Source: Nematostella vectensis
Lineage: Eukaryota; Cnidaria; Anthozoa; Actiniaria; Edwardsiidae
Direction: 5' to 3'
Length of the DNA: 64,000 nt
NCBI RefSeq assembly: GCF_932526225.1
Contig: NC_064036.1
Location: 11,029,181 to 11,093,180, forward strand
A program made the translations under genes and the position numbers. The notes below the pieces were generated by a model. It was not told where the DNA came from. It made no database searches and saw nothing but the letters and a program-made list of their open reading frames with translations. Positions 1-23,204 of this stretch are shown here, one piece after another (the stretch's first letter is position 1; every line of letters starts with the position of its first letter).

Positions 1-3000
1 ATCCGTTTCTTTAACTCTAAGAACACCAAGTTAGATTAGTAAAAGCCTACGACTTAAAAAAGGACCACGAGAATTAGCAAAGAGAGTAATCTATAGACTT
101 ACGATGGATGTTCTTGGCAAGTTGCTTTATCGTGATTTCTCCTTTGGGCGAAGTCTCCACTCTGGGTAAAATAATTAATTAAACTTTAACTTGAAGTTAT
201 CAGGAGAATGAACTTGTATTGGTCGAGTAATAACGTATGCCAGGTAGGTCACCCATCATCTTGGCTTCGGCAACCGTGAGTCAATAAACAAAGGCAAAGA
301 AAGCTGTAGTCACGGCAAGGTAGACGAAGTCTGGCAAGTCTTACAAGTTTCGATACTCTCGTCCAAATCTGCAAGCTACTCTATTTCAAACTCACATATC
401 TTGTCAATGACAGCGAATGGCAGTTTTTTTTTTCAAGACCGAAAGGTGGTTGTGGGTACTAATTATTCCTAACGAATAAAGGTAATAAACCCCTGCGATT
501 TCAGAACCTTACATTAAGGCACTATCCTAAATGATAATCGTACATATTTCATTGCATTTGGTTGTCCCTTTCAGTCACTGAATTTCCATTCACCAATCGA
601 TATTAGCTGTTTGCGCTGACAACCCTTCTAAAATGGGTGTACAAACTTATAACCGATATAGCCACATACGGCAGCAACCCATAGCAGAAAAGAAATAGTT
701 ATACAGTTATCAGTGATACTATTCCAAGTAACTTTGAGTACGTTGACGTCTACAACAGTTCATATATGGAATTCAAGTGACGATCATCTTAGAGTTATAA
801 TAATTCAAAGAGTAGAAGAGGACTATATCATTTGTTCTCACCTTCTCTCGTACCAGTAATGATCCAGTTGCTCATGAGGAGGAGAAGGGGGGCATTCAGG
901 GCAGCTGCGCAATATTAAAGGATTTAATAAAGTTGGGACATTCGAGAGTTCAGGCAGTTACATGCAATGTATGTGTGCACCTTACGTTATCAATTATAGT
1001 ATGAAGGGTTACGTGGAAGGTTACATTAAATTACACTAACTACACTACACATTTCTTATTACAAATTTATGGTTAACGTTACATAGTTACAAGCGGAGTT
1101 TAGGTTACGTTGAGTTCTGGGTATGGTAATCGCCAGACCGGTGGTGATACAGTAAAGCCAAGCAAGGCCGACACTCGAAATAAAGTGTACAAATAGCCAG
1201 GAGAAAACCCTCGCTGCTTTTCAGTGTAATGTAAACAGCAGAGAATAACATGGCATAAGCGAGTTCTGAGCACCAACAGAAATACATCTGAATTCTCAGA
1301 TTATAACTGAATCTATTATCTCAGAGTTGCCCTTCAGTGACCTTCATTCATTTAGTGTGCGCCCTTAAAGCCCAAGGTACGAAACAGATGTTTGAGGCCG
1401 GGTCGGGTTTTTTTCCGGAACCAAAATACGCCTTAGCTTTTAAATGAAGTGCCCTACAATTGGCCAGTGTAAAGCGGCTGTAAAGCGGCCATAACCCCTG
1501 GTCACTGGAAATGTGTAGGTAAGGGGACGGTAGTCTCTGCCGTGCCTGGTGTGGTTGCCGGCTGCTGACCTCTTGGTGTCTATCATGAGTGGTCGTGTAC
1601 GAGGGGAAAGGAGCGCTTCTTCGCTACCAAGACTGCAGACAAGGATCAACCATTAGTCTGGCCTCAATTTATGTCGTAGGTACATGTTCATCATTTTTCC
1701 AGTCGATGCAAGGTCCCAACTAAATACATATAGGATCAAAGATTGTTGGAACATGGTAGTAGAGCCTACTGGTTCTAAGATTTCAGGGTGAGCAATACCC
1801 TGACCCTATACCTTGGACGTCTTTCAGGTACTGACAAATCCAGCTACGTCCGAGGCTCTGAGACAAGTGCAGATGGGCAGTAGAACAGTATACCCCAAAA
1901 GCGTCTTAAACACGAGGTTCCGCTACAGGGAACAATTGCTCTGACGTGTTGACTCATCGACGGCTGATCTAAAACTTTATTGAGCCCCGGGTTGGTTGGA
2001 GGAGCTTTCCTTTTTATAGCGGAAACTCCTGTTTAAGTCGCGTTGCTTCAATTTATGCCTGTACCGCCTACACGAAATCGAAATTAAAAGCGTGCGAACG
2101 GAAGAAACTATCCTCTCTGATGGCTCTATTGAGCCCTGACAGCCCTCCCTGAAAAATCGTGAAAAAGATGTAAAACTCTAGCGTTTCTAGATGTAAGTTT
2201 TCAAGTTCTACACAAACGCTATTCAGCTATACAGTCTGGCTCTTCAGGCAACTCCCTTTCTGATGTTTGCCTATCATGTAGGGGACACGGAAAATGGATG
2301 TGAGTGTGGATAGAATGTGACAAAGATTATGGCCGGTCGTGAAATATAGACACAAATGCAACTTCAGTGACTTACCCATCATATTTTTCCCTTGGAGACC
2401 GTTGAACATGATCATCTATAGAGAACAAACGCAATAACGAGTTGAATAGAAACAGATATTTTATAGAAGAGAATGATATCTAACTATGAGTCGCCCTCTC
2501 TAGAGAAAAAAAACTGTGAGATTTTTTTTGAGGTGCGTTCGATTCTGGGTTTTGTTCGCTCACTTTAATGCCTTTTACTTTCAGATCAAATCTTTGCTCA
2601 GATATTTGTATTTCAAAAGTAGACCTACAACCGCCTGCATAATACTTTGCAGTAAGTGAGAAGCAATACTACTACTTGGCAGAGAAGTTTATATTTGCCA
2701 TTGACTTTCTTACACAACAACATCAACGAAAACCACTCCAGACAGGAGCATACGTCCAACCAAATACTGCCTGATTTGATACATTATACATTAAGATTAT
2801 TTATCTTACTATATTATTATATGGCTACGATAGTACGCGCGCTGTGATTGGCTTATTGTTAGTCGTGACATTCCCGTATTGCCCGTCTCTGAGGGCAAAC
2901 TGAGATACGCCAAAGCCTCAGTTTGATATTTCCCGGCATGACCTCACTCTCGGTTAGTAAGTAGTTATTATAGCAAATGAGCAGGGTTAAGCCGCTTTTC

Positions 3001-3835
3001 ACTACCAAAGGAGACAGAGAAGGAAGCAAAGATGTAAGTGCTTTCGTGCACGTAAATAAGCAAGAAGATGCAATCACAGGAAAAATAAGTTTTGATTCTG
3101 CGTTCTCCGCGTGCGTCTCCTTTAGACTTACATGCACGCGGTAAGTATCTTTCAACTCCCCTTCCTTCTTCATACCTGCTTCTTTTGCTAGTGAAGGTAG
3201 TTGTTTAGAGGTTACTATATTGCGATTATGCGAGACACTTCATCTCGTGGACGGCATTATCATTGCGTGTTATTCTGTATTAGCAGCGTTAGCGTGGTTA
3301 GACTTACTTTCGTAGCGATTAATGCAATGCACCGCACCTATGTCACCCTGCTGAAGTTTGTAGAGCTCCAAGGGAGGGACCAACGGGGATGCACGGTGAT
3401 GCTGAAACACGGCACAACAATCACGTTAGTGAAACACGTGTAAGCATAGTTTCACAAGAATACAGTAAATTATCTTATCAACCGGGGGAAGGGTTGCTTA
3501 AGAATAAAGATAAAGCTTAAAGGTGAGGGCTGATTTTTTTCGGTTTCTGACACCCATAATTGGCCCCTATAGAAGTCTTAGATACCATAAATGTGTTATA
3601 TCGTTCGCGTTTATACGTTTGCCTTTAGTGTTCTTTTTTATCACTAATACTTTTGTATGTTATTATGCATTATGGAGGGGAGACCCATTAGATGGGGTGC
3701 TTATTTTAAATTTGAGCTCAAAGGGAGTGAAATGGTCATCGAAATGAGGGTTTTACCCCAACTTCTTTAGATCAAGTCAAGCCCGTGCGTTCAATTTCAC
3801 CCCAAAGGATTAGGTGTGTGTTATTCCTCCGACGA
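1..3835. other. No gene recognised (flank or large intron of FAM13-like gene)
   Basis: I see no exon that I can assign in either strand here. The open frames are short and have no family resemblance or paired splice signals. Because the FAM13-like gene reads leftward and its C-terminal coiled-coil exons have not yet appeared, this stretch may be a long intron of that gene. That is inference. A small open segment near 840-870 on the minus strand, bounded by an AG and a GTGAGA, was considered but is too short to support. Confidence 0.4.
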
Positions 3836-5510
3836 AACAAGATAAGACTTTAATTAGGGGTGATGGCAGATGGAAATTGATCGATTCGATTAACAAGATA
3901 AGACTTTAATTAGGGGTGATGGCAGATGGAAATTGATCGATTCGATTAACAAGATAAGACTTTAATTAGGGGTAATAGCAGATGGAAATTGATCGATTCG
4001 ATTAACAAGATAAGACTTTAATTAGGGGTAATGGCAGATGGAAATTGATCGATTCGATTAACAAGATAAGACTTTAATTAGGGGTGATGGCAGATGGAAA
4101 TTGATCGATTCGATTAACAAGATAAGACTTTAATTAGGGGTGATGGCAGATGGAAATTGATCGGTTCGATTAACAAGATAAGACTTTAATTAGGGGTGAT
4201 GGCAGATGGAAATTGATCGATTCGATTAACAAGATAAGACTTCAATTAGGGGTGATGGCAGATGGAAATTGATCGATTCGATTAACAAGATAAGACTTTA
4301 ATTAGGGGTGATGGCAGATGGAAATTGATCGATTCGATTAACAAGATAAGACTTAATTAGGGGTGATGGCAGATGGAAGTTGATCGATTCGATTAACAAG
4401 ATAAGACTTTAATTAGGGGTGATGGCAGATGGAAATTGATCGATTCGATTAACAAGATAAGACTTTAATTAGGGGTGATGGCAGATGGAAATTGATCGAT
4501 TCGATAAACAAGATAAGACTTTAATTAGGGGTGATGGCAGATGGAAATTGATCGATTCGATTAACAAGATAAGACTTTAATTAGGGGTGATGGCAGATGG
4601 AAATTGATCGATTCGATTAACAAGATAAGACTTTAATTAGGGGTGATGGCAGATGGAAATTGATCGATTCGATTAACAAGATAAGACTTTAATTAGGGGT
4701 AATGGCAGATGGAAATTGAACGGTTCGATTAACAAGATAAGACTTTAACTAGGGGTGATGGCAGATGGAAATTGATCGGTTCGATTAACAAGATAAGACT
4801 TTAATTAGGGGTGATGGCAGATGGAAATTGATCGGTTCGATTAACAAGATAAGACTTTAATTAGGGGTGATGGCAGATGGAAATTGATCGATTCGATTAA
4901 CAAGATAAGACTTCAATTAGGGGTGATGGCAGATGGAAATTGATCGATTCGATTAACAAGATAAGACTTTAATTAGGGGTGATGGCAGATGGAAATTGAT
5001 CGATTCGATTAACAAGATAAGACTTTAATTAGGGGTGATGGCAGATGGAAATTGATCGATTCGATTAACAAGATAAGACTTTAATTAGGGGTGATGGCAG
5101 ATGGAAATTGATCGGTTCGATTAACAAGATAAGGCTTTAATTAGGGGTGATGGCAGATGGAAATTGATCGATTCGATTAACAAGACTTTAATTAGGGGTA
5201 ATGGCAGATGGAAATTGATCGGTTCGATTAACAAGATAAGACTTTAATTAGGGGTAATGGCAGATGGAAATTGATCGGTTCGATTAACAAGATAAGACTT
5301 TAACTAGGGGTGATGGCAGATGGAAATTGATCGGTTCGATTAACAAGATAAGACTTTAATTAGGGGTGATGGCAGATGGAAATTTATCGATTCGATTAAC
5401 AAGATAAGACTTCAATTAGGGGTGATGGCAGATGGAAATTGATCGGTTCGATTAACAAGATAAGACTTTAATTAGGGGTGATGGCAGATGGAAATTGATC
5501 GGTTCGATTA
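3836..5510. repeat. 56-bp minisatellite array, about 30 units
   Basis: A head-to-tail array with a 56-bp period begins at AACAAGATAAGAC. The core is TTAATTAGGGGTGATGGCAG and then a GATCGATTCG segment. Units are nearly identical. Recurrent variants are GTAATGG for GTGATGG, CGGTTCG for CGATTCG, AACTAGG for AATTAGG, and CTTCAATT for CTTTAATT. One unit near 5180 lacks 5 nt and one near 4351 lacks 1 nt. A diverged single unit survives outside the array at about 5662-5705. There are no unique spacers, so this is not CRISPR. It has no coding potential. Confidence 0.97.
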
Positions 5511-5958
5511 ATAAATTCTTAGATTATAGAATAACTAGATCAAGCTCGTGGATTCAGTTTACACGCAATGGGAAGTGTCAAAGTGTCCGTCAATGATACT
5601 TGCCTCTATTTTAACACAAGGGTGATTTAATAGAAGTCGGCATAAAAAAAGCTTACATGGTACAAGATTAGACTTCAATTAGGGGTTTTGGCAGTTGTAA
5701 AATGATAAGGTCCATTCCATGTTAATTTGCATAAGGGCTTATCCAAATTGCAGTTACCCTAAAGTAAGAATCAAAGGATCACTTAATATTTATACATTTA
5801 TAATAATGACATTTTATGAGAGAAGTGAGTGACCAAGGTAGAACACTAAAAGAGCGAATGCGATAGACAGCTATGTGAAAATATGTTATGGAAAAAGACC
5901 ACAGTGAAACACAAAAAATATTATGTCACAAAGAGTGAAATCACCAGCGAGAATGCAT

Positions 5959-6162
5959 GTGCGTGTTCACAATGGGAGTTATCCTCAAGGACCCTTGGAT
6001 GGGATGGAGGTGAGTGTTCACAATGGGAGCTATCCTCAAGGACCCTTGGATGAGATGGATGTGCGTGTTCACAATGGGAGTTATCTTCAAGAACCCTTGG
6101 ATGGGATGGAGGTGCGTGTTCACAATGGGAGTTATCCTCAAGGACCCTAGGATGGGATGGAG
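5959..6162. repeat. 51-bp minisatellite, four units
   Basis: Four tandem copies start at 5959, 6010, 6061 and 6112. Each begins GTGCGTGTTCACAATGGGAG (the second has GTGAGTG) and ends with GGATGGGATGGAG or a variant. The period is a multiple of three and lacks stops, so both strands give spurious open frames of about 75-85 codons. There is no sign that it is translated. The next 500 bp (6163-6697) hold nothing I recognise. Confidence 0.95.
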
Positions 6163-6697
6163 ACTGATAATAAAACACGCTCTACACCACACCGATATTT
6201 GGCAGAGGAAAGTGCTGAGAGTACAACCGAGGCTTGCTCTATACCTTAGCCCACAAGGGTAAGTGTTTTACGAGAGGAGTACCGTAGACATGCACCTGTT
6301 TGTATTGCTTGGTTAGCTCTCTAACAGGGTTATGTCCGCAGTCCAATTCATCAACAGTTGCATGCTGAGAGAGACAGAAAAGGGTGCTTAGAGTCGATTT
6401 AGCTAGACAGTGAGCTTAGATTACATGCCTGTGCTTTGAATCCGTTAACAGACCACAGGGGAGCGATAAGACCAGTCGGTCCTGAACAAGGCTAGGTTGA
6501 GTCGCTTACAATGTACAATCACGTTAAGACATAGCTTGTTAAAGATAATTACGAGATAACCAGAGAAAAATATCACGAATATGCATAAATACATACATAA
6601 GATAGGGTGAAACTTATTGGAAACAGTCTTCCACAGTCACCAGCCAAGACAAGATAGGTTACGCAGGCTGAACACATACAACAGTGACACTACTCAC

Positions 6698-16701
<10,004 letters not shown>

Positions 16702-18112
16702 CTAATAAAACAAAAAAAGGATAGTTTAAAAAAACAAAATCATATAAACAAAGAAACGAATAGTTATAAAAAAAGTATAATGGTTATAAACAAAAACCTG
16801 ATAGTAATAAAACAAAAACAAAATGATAGCTTGAGACATTTTGACATGCATTATAATATAGATTCCTAGGTGAGCTTTGAGGCTTAACTAAACACAAAAC
16901 ATGATAAGTAGGTTGTGCATTCAATCATCATGAGCATTTTATTATCCATGACCAGTGTTTACATTTTAAACATACAAAACCACTGCTATGATCTCTTCCT
17001 CGAGCACAAAATTGAAATGGATGAAAAATGACAATAAATCACAATTAATAAAATGGTACAATAAAGAACCAAAACTAATGTGTTTTATGATACCTTGAAA
17101 GTGGTTCCAACAATCATTCCCATTGCATTAAAATTGTGAAAAAAACATAACATCTAAGTGCATTACAATGTACAATTATTCTTTCAGTGTCAAATCAATT
17201 ACCTATAACTACAATAATGCTATGTGTTTTTATGAGTAACCAGGGTAATATCACACCTCACAATGAAAAGGATGATAAAAGAAATCAATTTAACCAATAG
17301 AATCCTGGAGAGTCTCACATAAGCCACAAAATAAAAATACAATTATTATTTTTCATGTTAACAAATAAAACAATGCAAAGAACAAGTGTTTACTGTTTTG
17401 TTAGACAATATCAATAAACCTTAACATAATTATGTAACCTCTTTTTCTGCCTATGAGAAATTCAACACCATTAAACACACAAAGATTTGGAATTTTAAGA
17501 GGTAATTAAGTAGAGGTTAAAAAGAGAGAGAGGAGGGCAGAATCTGTGCTTATCTAATAACAAATCAGAACTTATCAGAATATAGTGCTAATTCCAGTTT
17601 AAATCTCAATAAACAAATATGCTGGAAAACTGCCACCGTCTTTTTTTAAGGAAAATTAGTTTTGATGAATGCTAGCAATTTTATGACACCTAAAAAGGAT
17701 GTAACACAATTACCATGCTCTTACAAAATTTTCACATTTGATTATTGCTTAGGATAGGGATGGTTCAGACATTTCGCCAAAAGTTGGTTATTTCAGAAAC
17801 TTGACCAGAGACTTAAGTGACGGCAACAGATAATAGTGTTACCATTCAATTATTTAATAAAGCATATGTGAACATTTGGGGTTTCTTGCTTGCTTGGTCT
17901 AGTGGATATTGAAGCAGCAAAGAAAAGGGAATACTTGAAGACAAGTTTACTTTATCAAATATAAAAAATGCAGTTTTGTTGCTCAATGGGTGGAAATGCA
18001 CATATGCAAGCATGGAGTTTAAAATAAGAATCTGTAGAAATTTATTTTTACATGTTTACAAAATATCAGTTACTGTACCAACCAAACATTGAAAAAATAT
18101 CAATTAATTTAT
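16702..18112. other. AT-rich intron or 5' flank of the FAM13-like gene, nothing recognised
   Basis: The acceptor at 16702-16704 (minus strand TTAG) shows that an exon must lie further right, most simply a non-coding first exon. This stretch is AT-rich, with A-runs and no open frame or conserved motif that I can support. Confidence 0.5.
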
Positions 18113-19450
18113 TTGACAAAGACTTGTATTAGACACTAGAGAATTAGTTTGGGGAAAGAATGCCGATAGCTTGATATTCTTCGAAGATTTTAGAATGTGT
18201 GAAAACTGCTAGCGAAGACTTTTGAACAGCGGAAAGCCATTATTTGACAAAGACATGAACTAAACACGGGAGAATTAGTTTGAGAAAGAAATACCGATCA
18301 CTTGATATTATTCGAGGATTTTGGAATGTGTGTTAACTGCTAGCGGGAAGACAGCGGGAAGCTGGGAAATATAATATTTTGATCTCTTATTCATCGTAGT
18401 TTTTATTTGAGCACAGGAATGCATATCGCTTTTTTATTCAAGTTAACGACTTTGGGGATTTTAAAACAGACACTTATGCATGATCATTGACTTATAACTT
18501 TTTTGGGGGTTCTTAAAAGAACCGTCTTGGGTTGTTTCTTGTGGTGGTTCTTATTGTTATATTAAAATAATTTTGATACAAATGTCTCTGCCTCGATATT
18601 TTCACTCAACATCACACATTCTGGGTTTATATCCTCTATCTAAGTGAACAGGGTGCTTTGCACATTGCGTTCCGACTCCAAACCCAAATCAATCGACCAT
18701 GGAGTGATATGTGATGTCTGTCATTAGATGTTATTTATTTTGCTTTGGCTGGTAAACTAGCGCGAGCGGAACTTTATGACGAGTCATAAGCAGTCTGTAA
18801 ACTTTACAATAAAGACAACACAGGTTTGCCTTGTGTTTTTGTTTTTACCCATATTCCCAGAAATTATTTGCCGACATTCTGAATCCAGCTCATAGGTTGC
18901 ATAGTCTCCTTCCAACTCAAAACATGTGCCCGGTAAATCTAAGGCGCAGGCGCACTTTCAATGTACAGCCGTTACGAACAAATAGAACGTGCCAAAGTTT
19001 CATCTACCACCATTCATTGAACCATTTTAAATCAAGTAGTTGAATTATTCATCTTTAATATACAATTTTACATGGTTTTAATTAATAGTTTTCATAATAT
19101 AAATTATTGCTTACATATTTTCAAATTTTTAATATTATTATTATAATTGTAACATAAACGTAATTCAGCCTACTGGCTGCAATGTTTTATGAATAAACCA
19201 TCTATCTATCTATAATGCGAGTCTTCCACCTACAAAACCCGAAAAGAAGATTTATAGTAGAGCATGTTGTCGCTGACTCATGTATTCTCGTGTCTAATAC
19301 AAGTCTTTGTCAAATAAATGGCTTCCCAGTGTTCAAAAGTATTCGCTAGCAGTTTTCACACATTCGAGGAGTATCAAGCGATCGGCATTCTTCCCCCAAA
19401 CTCATTCTCTCGTGTCTAATACAAGTCTTTGTCAAATAAATGGCTTCTCG
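18113..19450. repeat. Inverted-repeat pair flanking a LINE fragment
   Basis: The left arm (about 18113-18365) holds two diverged units of about 130 bp, each with TTTGACAAAGAC, GAGAATTAGTTTG, a GCCGAT or ACCGAT segment, and AACTGCTAGCG. The right arm (about 19282-19450) holds the reverse complement (CGCTAGCAGTTTTCACACAT, GTCTAATACAAGTCTTTGTC) about one and a half times. The arms bracket roughly 900 bp that include the LINE fragment at 18831-19214. This is either a fold-back/MITE-type element with a nested insertion or a repeat that was inverted locally. No transposase is visible. Confidence 0.7.
18831..19214 (+). mobile_element. 5'-truncated non-LTR retrotransposon (CR1/L2-like) 3' end
   Basis: The plus-strand frame reads through HRLHSLLPTQ, NLRRRRTFNV, RTNR and QSFIYH. 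This matches the typical C-terminal tail after the reverse transcriptase of many non-LTR elements (LH-LLP, LR-RRTF, RT-R, SFI). The stop is followed by about 170 bp of AT-rich 3' UTR ending in AATAAACCATCTATCTATCT. Short terminal repeats of this kind are usual for CR1/L2-type LINE 3' ends. The catalytic part is absent, so the copy is dead. The clade assignment is tentative. Confidence 0.7.
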
Positions 19451-19504
19451 CTTTTCTAGCTGTTATTAAGCCCTGGATCACACGTTACCATTCGTCAAAC
19501 CGTT

Positions 19505-19655
19505 TATTTTGCATCTGTTCGCGAACAGCGCATTCGCGAACAGTCTATATGTTCGCGAATTTCACAAACGTCATTCGCAAACACTGTTCGCAAAATTCCG
19601 CAACATTGTTTGCGAAAGTTTCGCGAACAGTGTCCCTATGTTCGTGAGCGGTACT
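19505..19655. repeat. Cluster of TTCGCGAA / GTTCGCGAAC palindromes
   Basis: Within about 150 bp the word TTCGCGAA, or one-base variants (TTCGCAAA, TTTGCGAA, TTCGTGAG), occurs eight or more times in both orientations. It is often extended to GTTCGCGAACAG. The surroundings are AT-rich, so a CpG-dense palindrome cluster stands out. It may be the body of a small palindromic repeat element or a protein-binding array. I cannot tell which. Confidence 0.75.
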
Positions 19656-22162
19656 GTACGTGCTCGAGCATAGACAACAGAGAAAAACGTGTATTTCTAT
19701 CCAAGTACAGTTTAACATGAATCTTATTTACATTGTCTTAAATAGCCATTGTCAAGCATTGTACAATAATATGTAGCAGAAATATTGTTTTCTGCTATCA
19801 ACTGCGAAAAAAAATTTTTCATCCGTTTGAAGTGACAAAGTTGCTTGCGTGTGACAAAACAAGCGCGCACATGCTTTCTTGTATGCGCAGATGAGCATGC
19901 GCTCCAGCAATAATAGGCACCAACCAAAACATGCAAAAAAATGGATATCAAATTACTAAAATGAAACATGATATGCTTTACATACATAATATTGGTTTTC
20001 CATTTTAACAACAACAGTAAGCTTATAGCACTGCCTATCTACTTTAGCAAGCCCAAGGGCAGCTTTTATATCAATACTACAGCACATACAGTAGTGGTAC
20101 AATAAATAATGTATTAATCTTGACTTTAAGCAGTTTTGCACTAATGACAACTGCACTATTGTGGCTAAATTGAATTAGGGAAATAAATAATAAAGGAATT
20201 CCCAGGAATAGAGTATGTAGTAAGCTAGTATGTCATCAATATTCTTTACAAGTCCTATTTATTCGACAAAGAAATTATAATATTATAGTGTTAGTCTAAA
20301 AGATCACCAAAAGGAAGAGAAGGAAACTAAAAGCCAAAAAATTAGAAATTTTAGTCACTCAGTTGTAAAAAAAGTGACATGTCAAACAGCGATTGGTCAA
20401 ATTGCTAGTTTCCCTCAGGCATTTACGTTTCTCATTTTAAACACTGATTTAAGATTCAGATCAAACATCTTTCCATGGTGTGAATTAAAATGGAATAACA
20501 TAATAATGCTCTCGGCTAACTGTCAAAAGATGACACAAAATGCAATATTTTCATGGCTAAATATCTGGCTCACAATGGGCCCTTCACAAAACCACCGTAC
20601 ATTGTGTTCACCTTGTTGCTAACCAACTATCACCATGTGGAGACAAGCTGTAGAGAGCTTGCTTTAGTAAAACTATCATTGGTTACCCAAACTTATATCA
20701 TAAAGGACTAGACCACAGAACCTGCATCATTTACTAACTATGAAGTAATTGCTTATTGTGAGAAATCATTAGTTCATATAAGATAACAATTTTTATAAAT
20801 GCTGATTTGAAAGGCTAAATCTCCTTTTAACTCAAACTTTTTGTGATACAAGCCAGAAAACACTTATGCTTTGTATAAGATCTATTGGAACACTGCTTTG
20901 TGCCAAAATATCTACTAGTTCACATAAAATTATTTTTCATTAATTTACAGCAAAATTAAAATGAACACCTTGCATATGAAATTCAATATTAGAATTCATT
21001 TTCTTCATTTATCTCCATTTCCATAAAAAGATATGAAATTACAAAAAAAATTGTCATTTTATAACTGCCACTAATGAAATGTAGTTTCCTAAGGATAAAC
21101 CAGCTAATATCCATGTCTTAGCTAAATCAGGATGGAAATGGTTTCTTTTATCAAAATATTTAGACTTAATCCATCTTTGTTTTCCTTGCCAAATAAAGAA
21201 CAGCTTTATTAGTCATTTTTGTCTAAATGAGGTAAAGAATGCATAAACCGATAAACAGCAGGGTCAACCGATCATGGCTTTCAAATAAGATGATAAAGGG
21301 CTCGTCACGTTTAAAAACAACAAAACACCATATCAGTAATTGTGTCACTGGTGTTATTTTATCAACATTACAACAGTTCACTACAAACTTTATAATGGCT
21401 AAAACCCCAAGAAATATTCAATAGGATGTTACTAACAGCTAATGAGAGTTTTACAGCTAATTAATGTAGTTTATTGGGACGGCAAAGATCTAACAGCAAC
21501 CATTTTTGTTCCAGCAAGTTGGGAGTTTACCTTCAGAATAGGGGGTGTGGAAGTGAATGATGAATACATACCGACTTTGTTGCAATCTTCTTGTCAGTTG
21601 TACATACTAAGACAGGCCGAATGGCCTGTGTTAGGCCTGATTCTATACTCCACTGACGGGAATTGCTAGCCCCGTCCTTGGTACTCATATAAACAACACT
21701 TTTCCTCGTTCACGGAAGCGTCGAGTTTCGATAAACATAAACAGTTGTTCCAACAGCACAAGTTAACCGGTCATTGCTGAATTTCTGTTCCCAAGCTTTC
21801 AGCCGGGAGGAAGTTTGGTGTCGCTTATCAGATAGAAGTGTTACTTTTTCCTCCGCTCCAGTTCCGTATTATCATTATTTGTAATCCACACGCTTTTGTC
21901 TCCTAACAAAAGTTCCAAACGGAGAGACCGTAAACGGCGCGCGTCGAAAGCTATCAAGACGAAAGGTTGCACCGCCAGCGTCGCGATTTCTACCGCTGGC
22001 TGGAAATTTTCAATGACAAACAAAATTGAGATTACATCGAGTGCATAAGGAAGTCACTTTAGAACTTCTGTCACCTCTGTCCACGTTATCAAACCTACTT
22101 TCTCAGACGATCCTTGGACAAATACACATAGGGTTTGCTTTTTTAAACGACAACAGTCTTGT
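19656..22162. other. No coding gene recognised; possible non-coding exon near 21.6-21.75 kb
   Basis: The sequence is mostly AT-rich without recognisable exons. On the minus strand, a CpG-bearing stretch at about 21575-21750 ends in AAAGTCG followed by GTATGT, and a second donor-like GAAG/GTAAAC lies about 40 bp on. Either would serve as a non-coding first exon for the FAM13-like gene, whose first coding exon has an upstream acceptor at 16702. This is a guess from splice signals alone. Confidence 0.25.
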
Positions 22163-22222
22163 CATGGCTCGGTTACACCTGCGATAGCAAGGCTGTGAGT
22201 TCGATACCAATACTATGCCTTA
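22163..22222 (+). mobile_element. Fragment of a tRNA-derived SINE
   Basis: The stretch ATGGCTCGGTTACACCTGCG, followed by AAGGCTGTGAGTTCGATACC, has the look of a tRNA-derived SINE head. GAGTTCGATACC is one mismatch from a Pol III B box, and GGCTCGGTTA occupies the A-box place. It lacks a clear tail and target duplication, so it is only a weak call. Confidence 0.35.
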
Positions 22223-22639
22223 TAGCACGATAATCAGACCTCAGCCGTCCAAAAAGCGATAGTCATGTCCAAAGCATGCTTTCTGAACAGCAGTCCTCAA
22301 AGTAAACGCCAGAGCTTCACACGCCGTTAGAAGTAGCCCACTTGATGCAAAACGAGTCAAACCAACGAACGATTTTCAAGTTGAAGCCCGAGAAGCGCGC
22401 CTTCGGCGTCCTGTGACCTGTCGAACTACCGCTGTTTTCAATAAATTTTGTCGACTGTCCTTTATCAAAGTAGTTTACAAGCCCTAGGGATGTGTTTTCT
22501 TGGTAATATATTAAAATTTGAAGAGCCAAGGCCGCAAAAATTCCACAAAATCCCTTCACAACACACGCAACCCGCAGCCCTTGTTTTGGCTTATCGACAG
22601 CCTTAGTATGCTGCTTTTGGCATGCACCAATCAAGACGA

Positions 22640-22700
22640 GCCATTATCTCACGTGATCGAGATACTGTAGCCATCTTTCCCAGAAGCACTATGGGAAAAA
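22640..22700. promoter_or_regulatory. Candidate promoter with E-box and YY1-like site
   Basis: TCACGTGATC (an E-box of the CACGTG class) lies close to a minus-strand AAAGATGGCTAC, which matches the YY1 core AAGATGGC often found just downstream of transcription start sites. A TTTCCCA...TGGGAAA inverted pair is adjacent. The orientation of the YY1-like site fits a leftward start, which would suit the FAM13-like gene. This is motif-based inference. Confidence 0.3.
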
Positions 22701-23204
22701 ATAAAGTGAAGTGAACAATTTTGTTTCAAGATTTAGCTGTAGCAATTTGAGCCTCCCTTTTTTTGCTGCCCAGAGCTTCTCATGATTTAATTTTAAACCT
22801 GAATGGAAACTCTATAAGTTTTGCATAAATCCAACAACGCTCCCCCGACCTGCTATAATTTAAAGGGCTGCCACAAAGTTTATCGTAACGAGTTCTCCCT
22901 AGCCTAATTGTCTGAGTCATAGCATCATACTGTCATAATCCATCATAATAAAAATGATACATGAGCAGTTGCTCTGGTTAGACCGGATATAAAAATGTTC
23001 GCGTGGGGGCCCTTCCATTTATCAAGATGCCCTACGACGTAGCATGCGTACGTCATTTCCGTTTTACCAGTCTCGCTCTGACTGTTTGTGTGTGCGTGTA
23101 CCGGCGATGCACCGGCGATCAAAAGGTTGGGATTCACTTCCATGAATGAACGTGGAAACGCTGAATCTCAATAGCATACACGAATATTCACTACTTCTAT
23201 TACA

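Noticed and set aside
22317-22634. 105-codon minus-strand frame with a hydrophobic segment
   Set aside because: It has no ATG anywhere in the frame, no clear splice borders and no family resemblance. The nearest ATG upstream is in another frame and stops after 13 codons.
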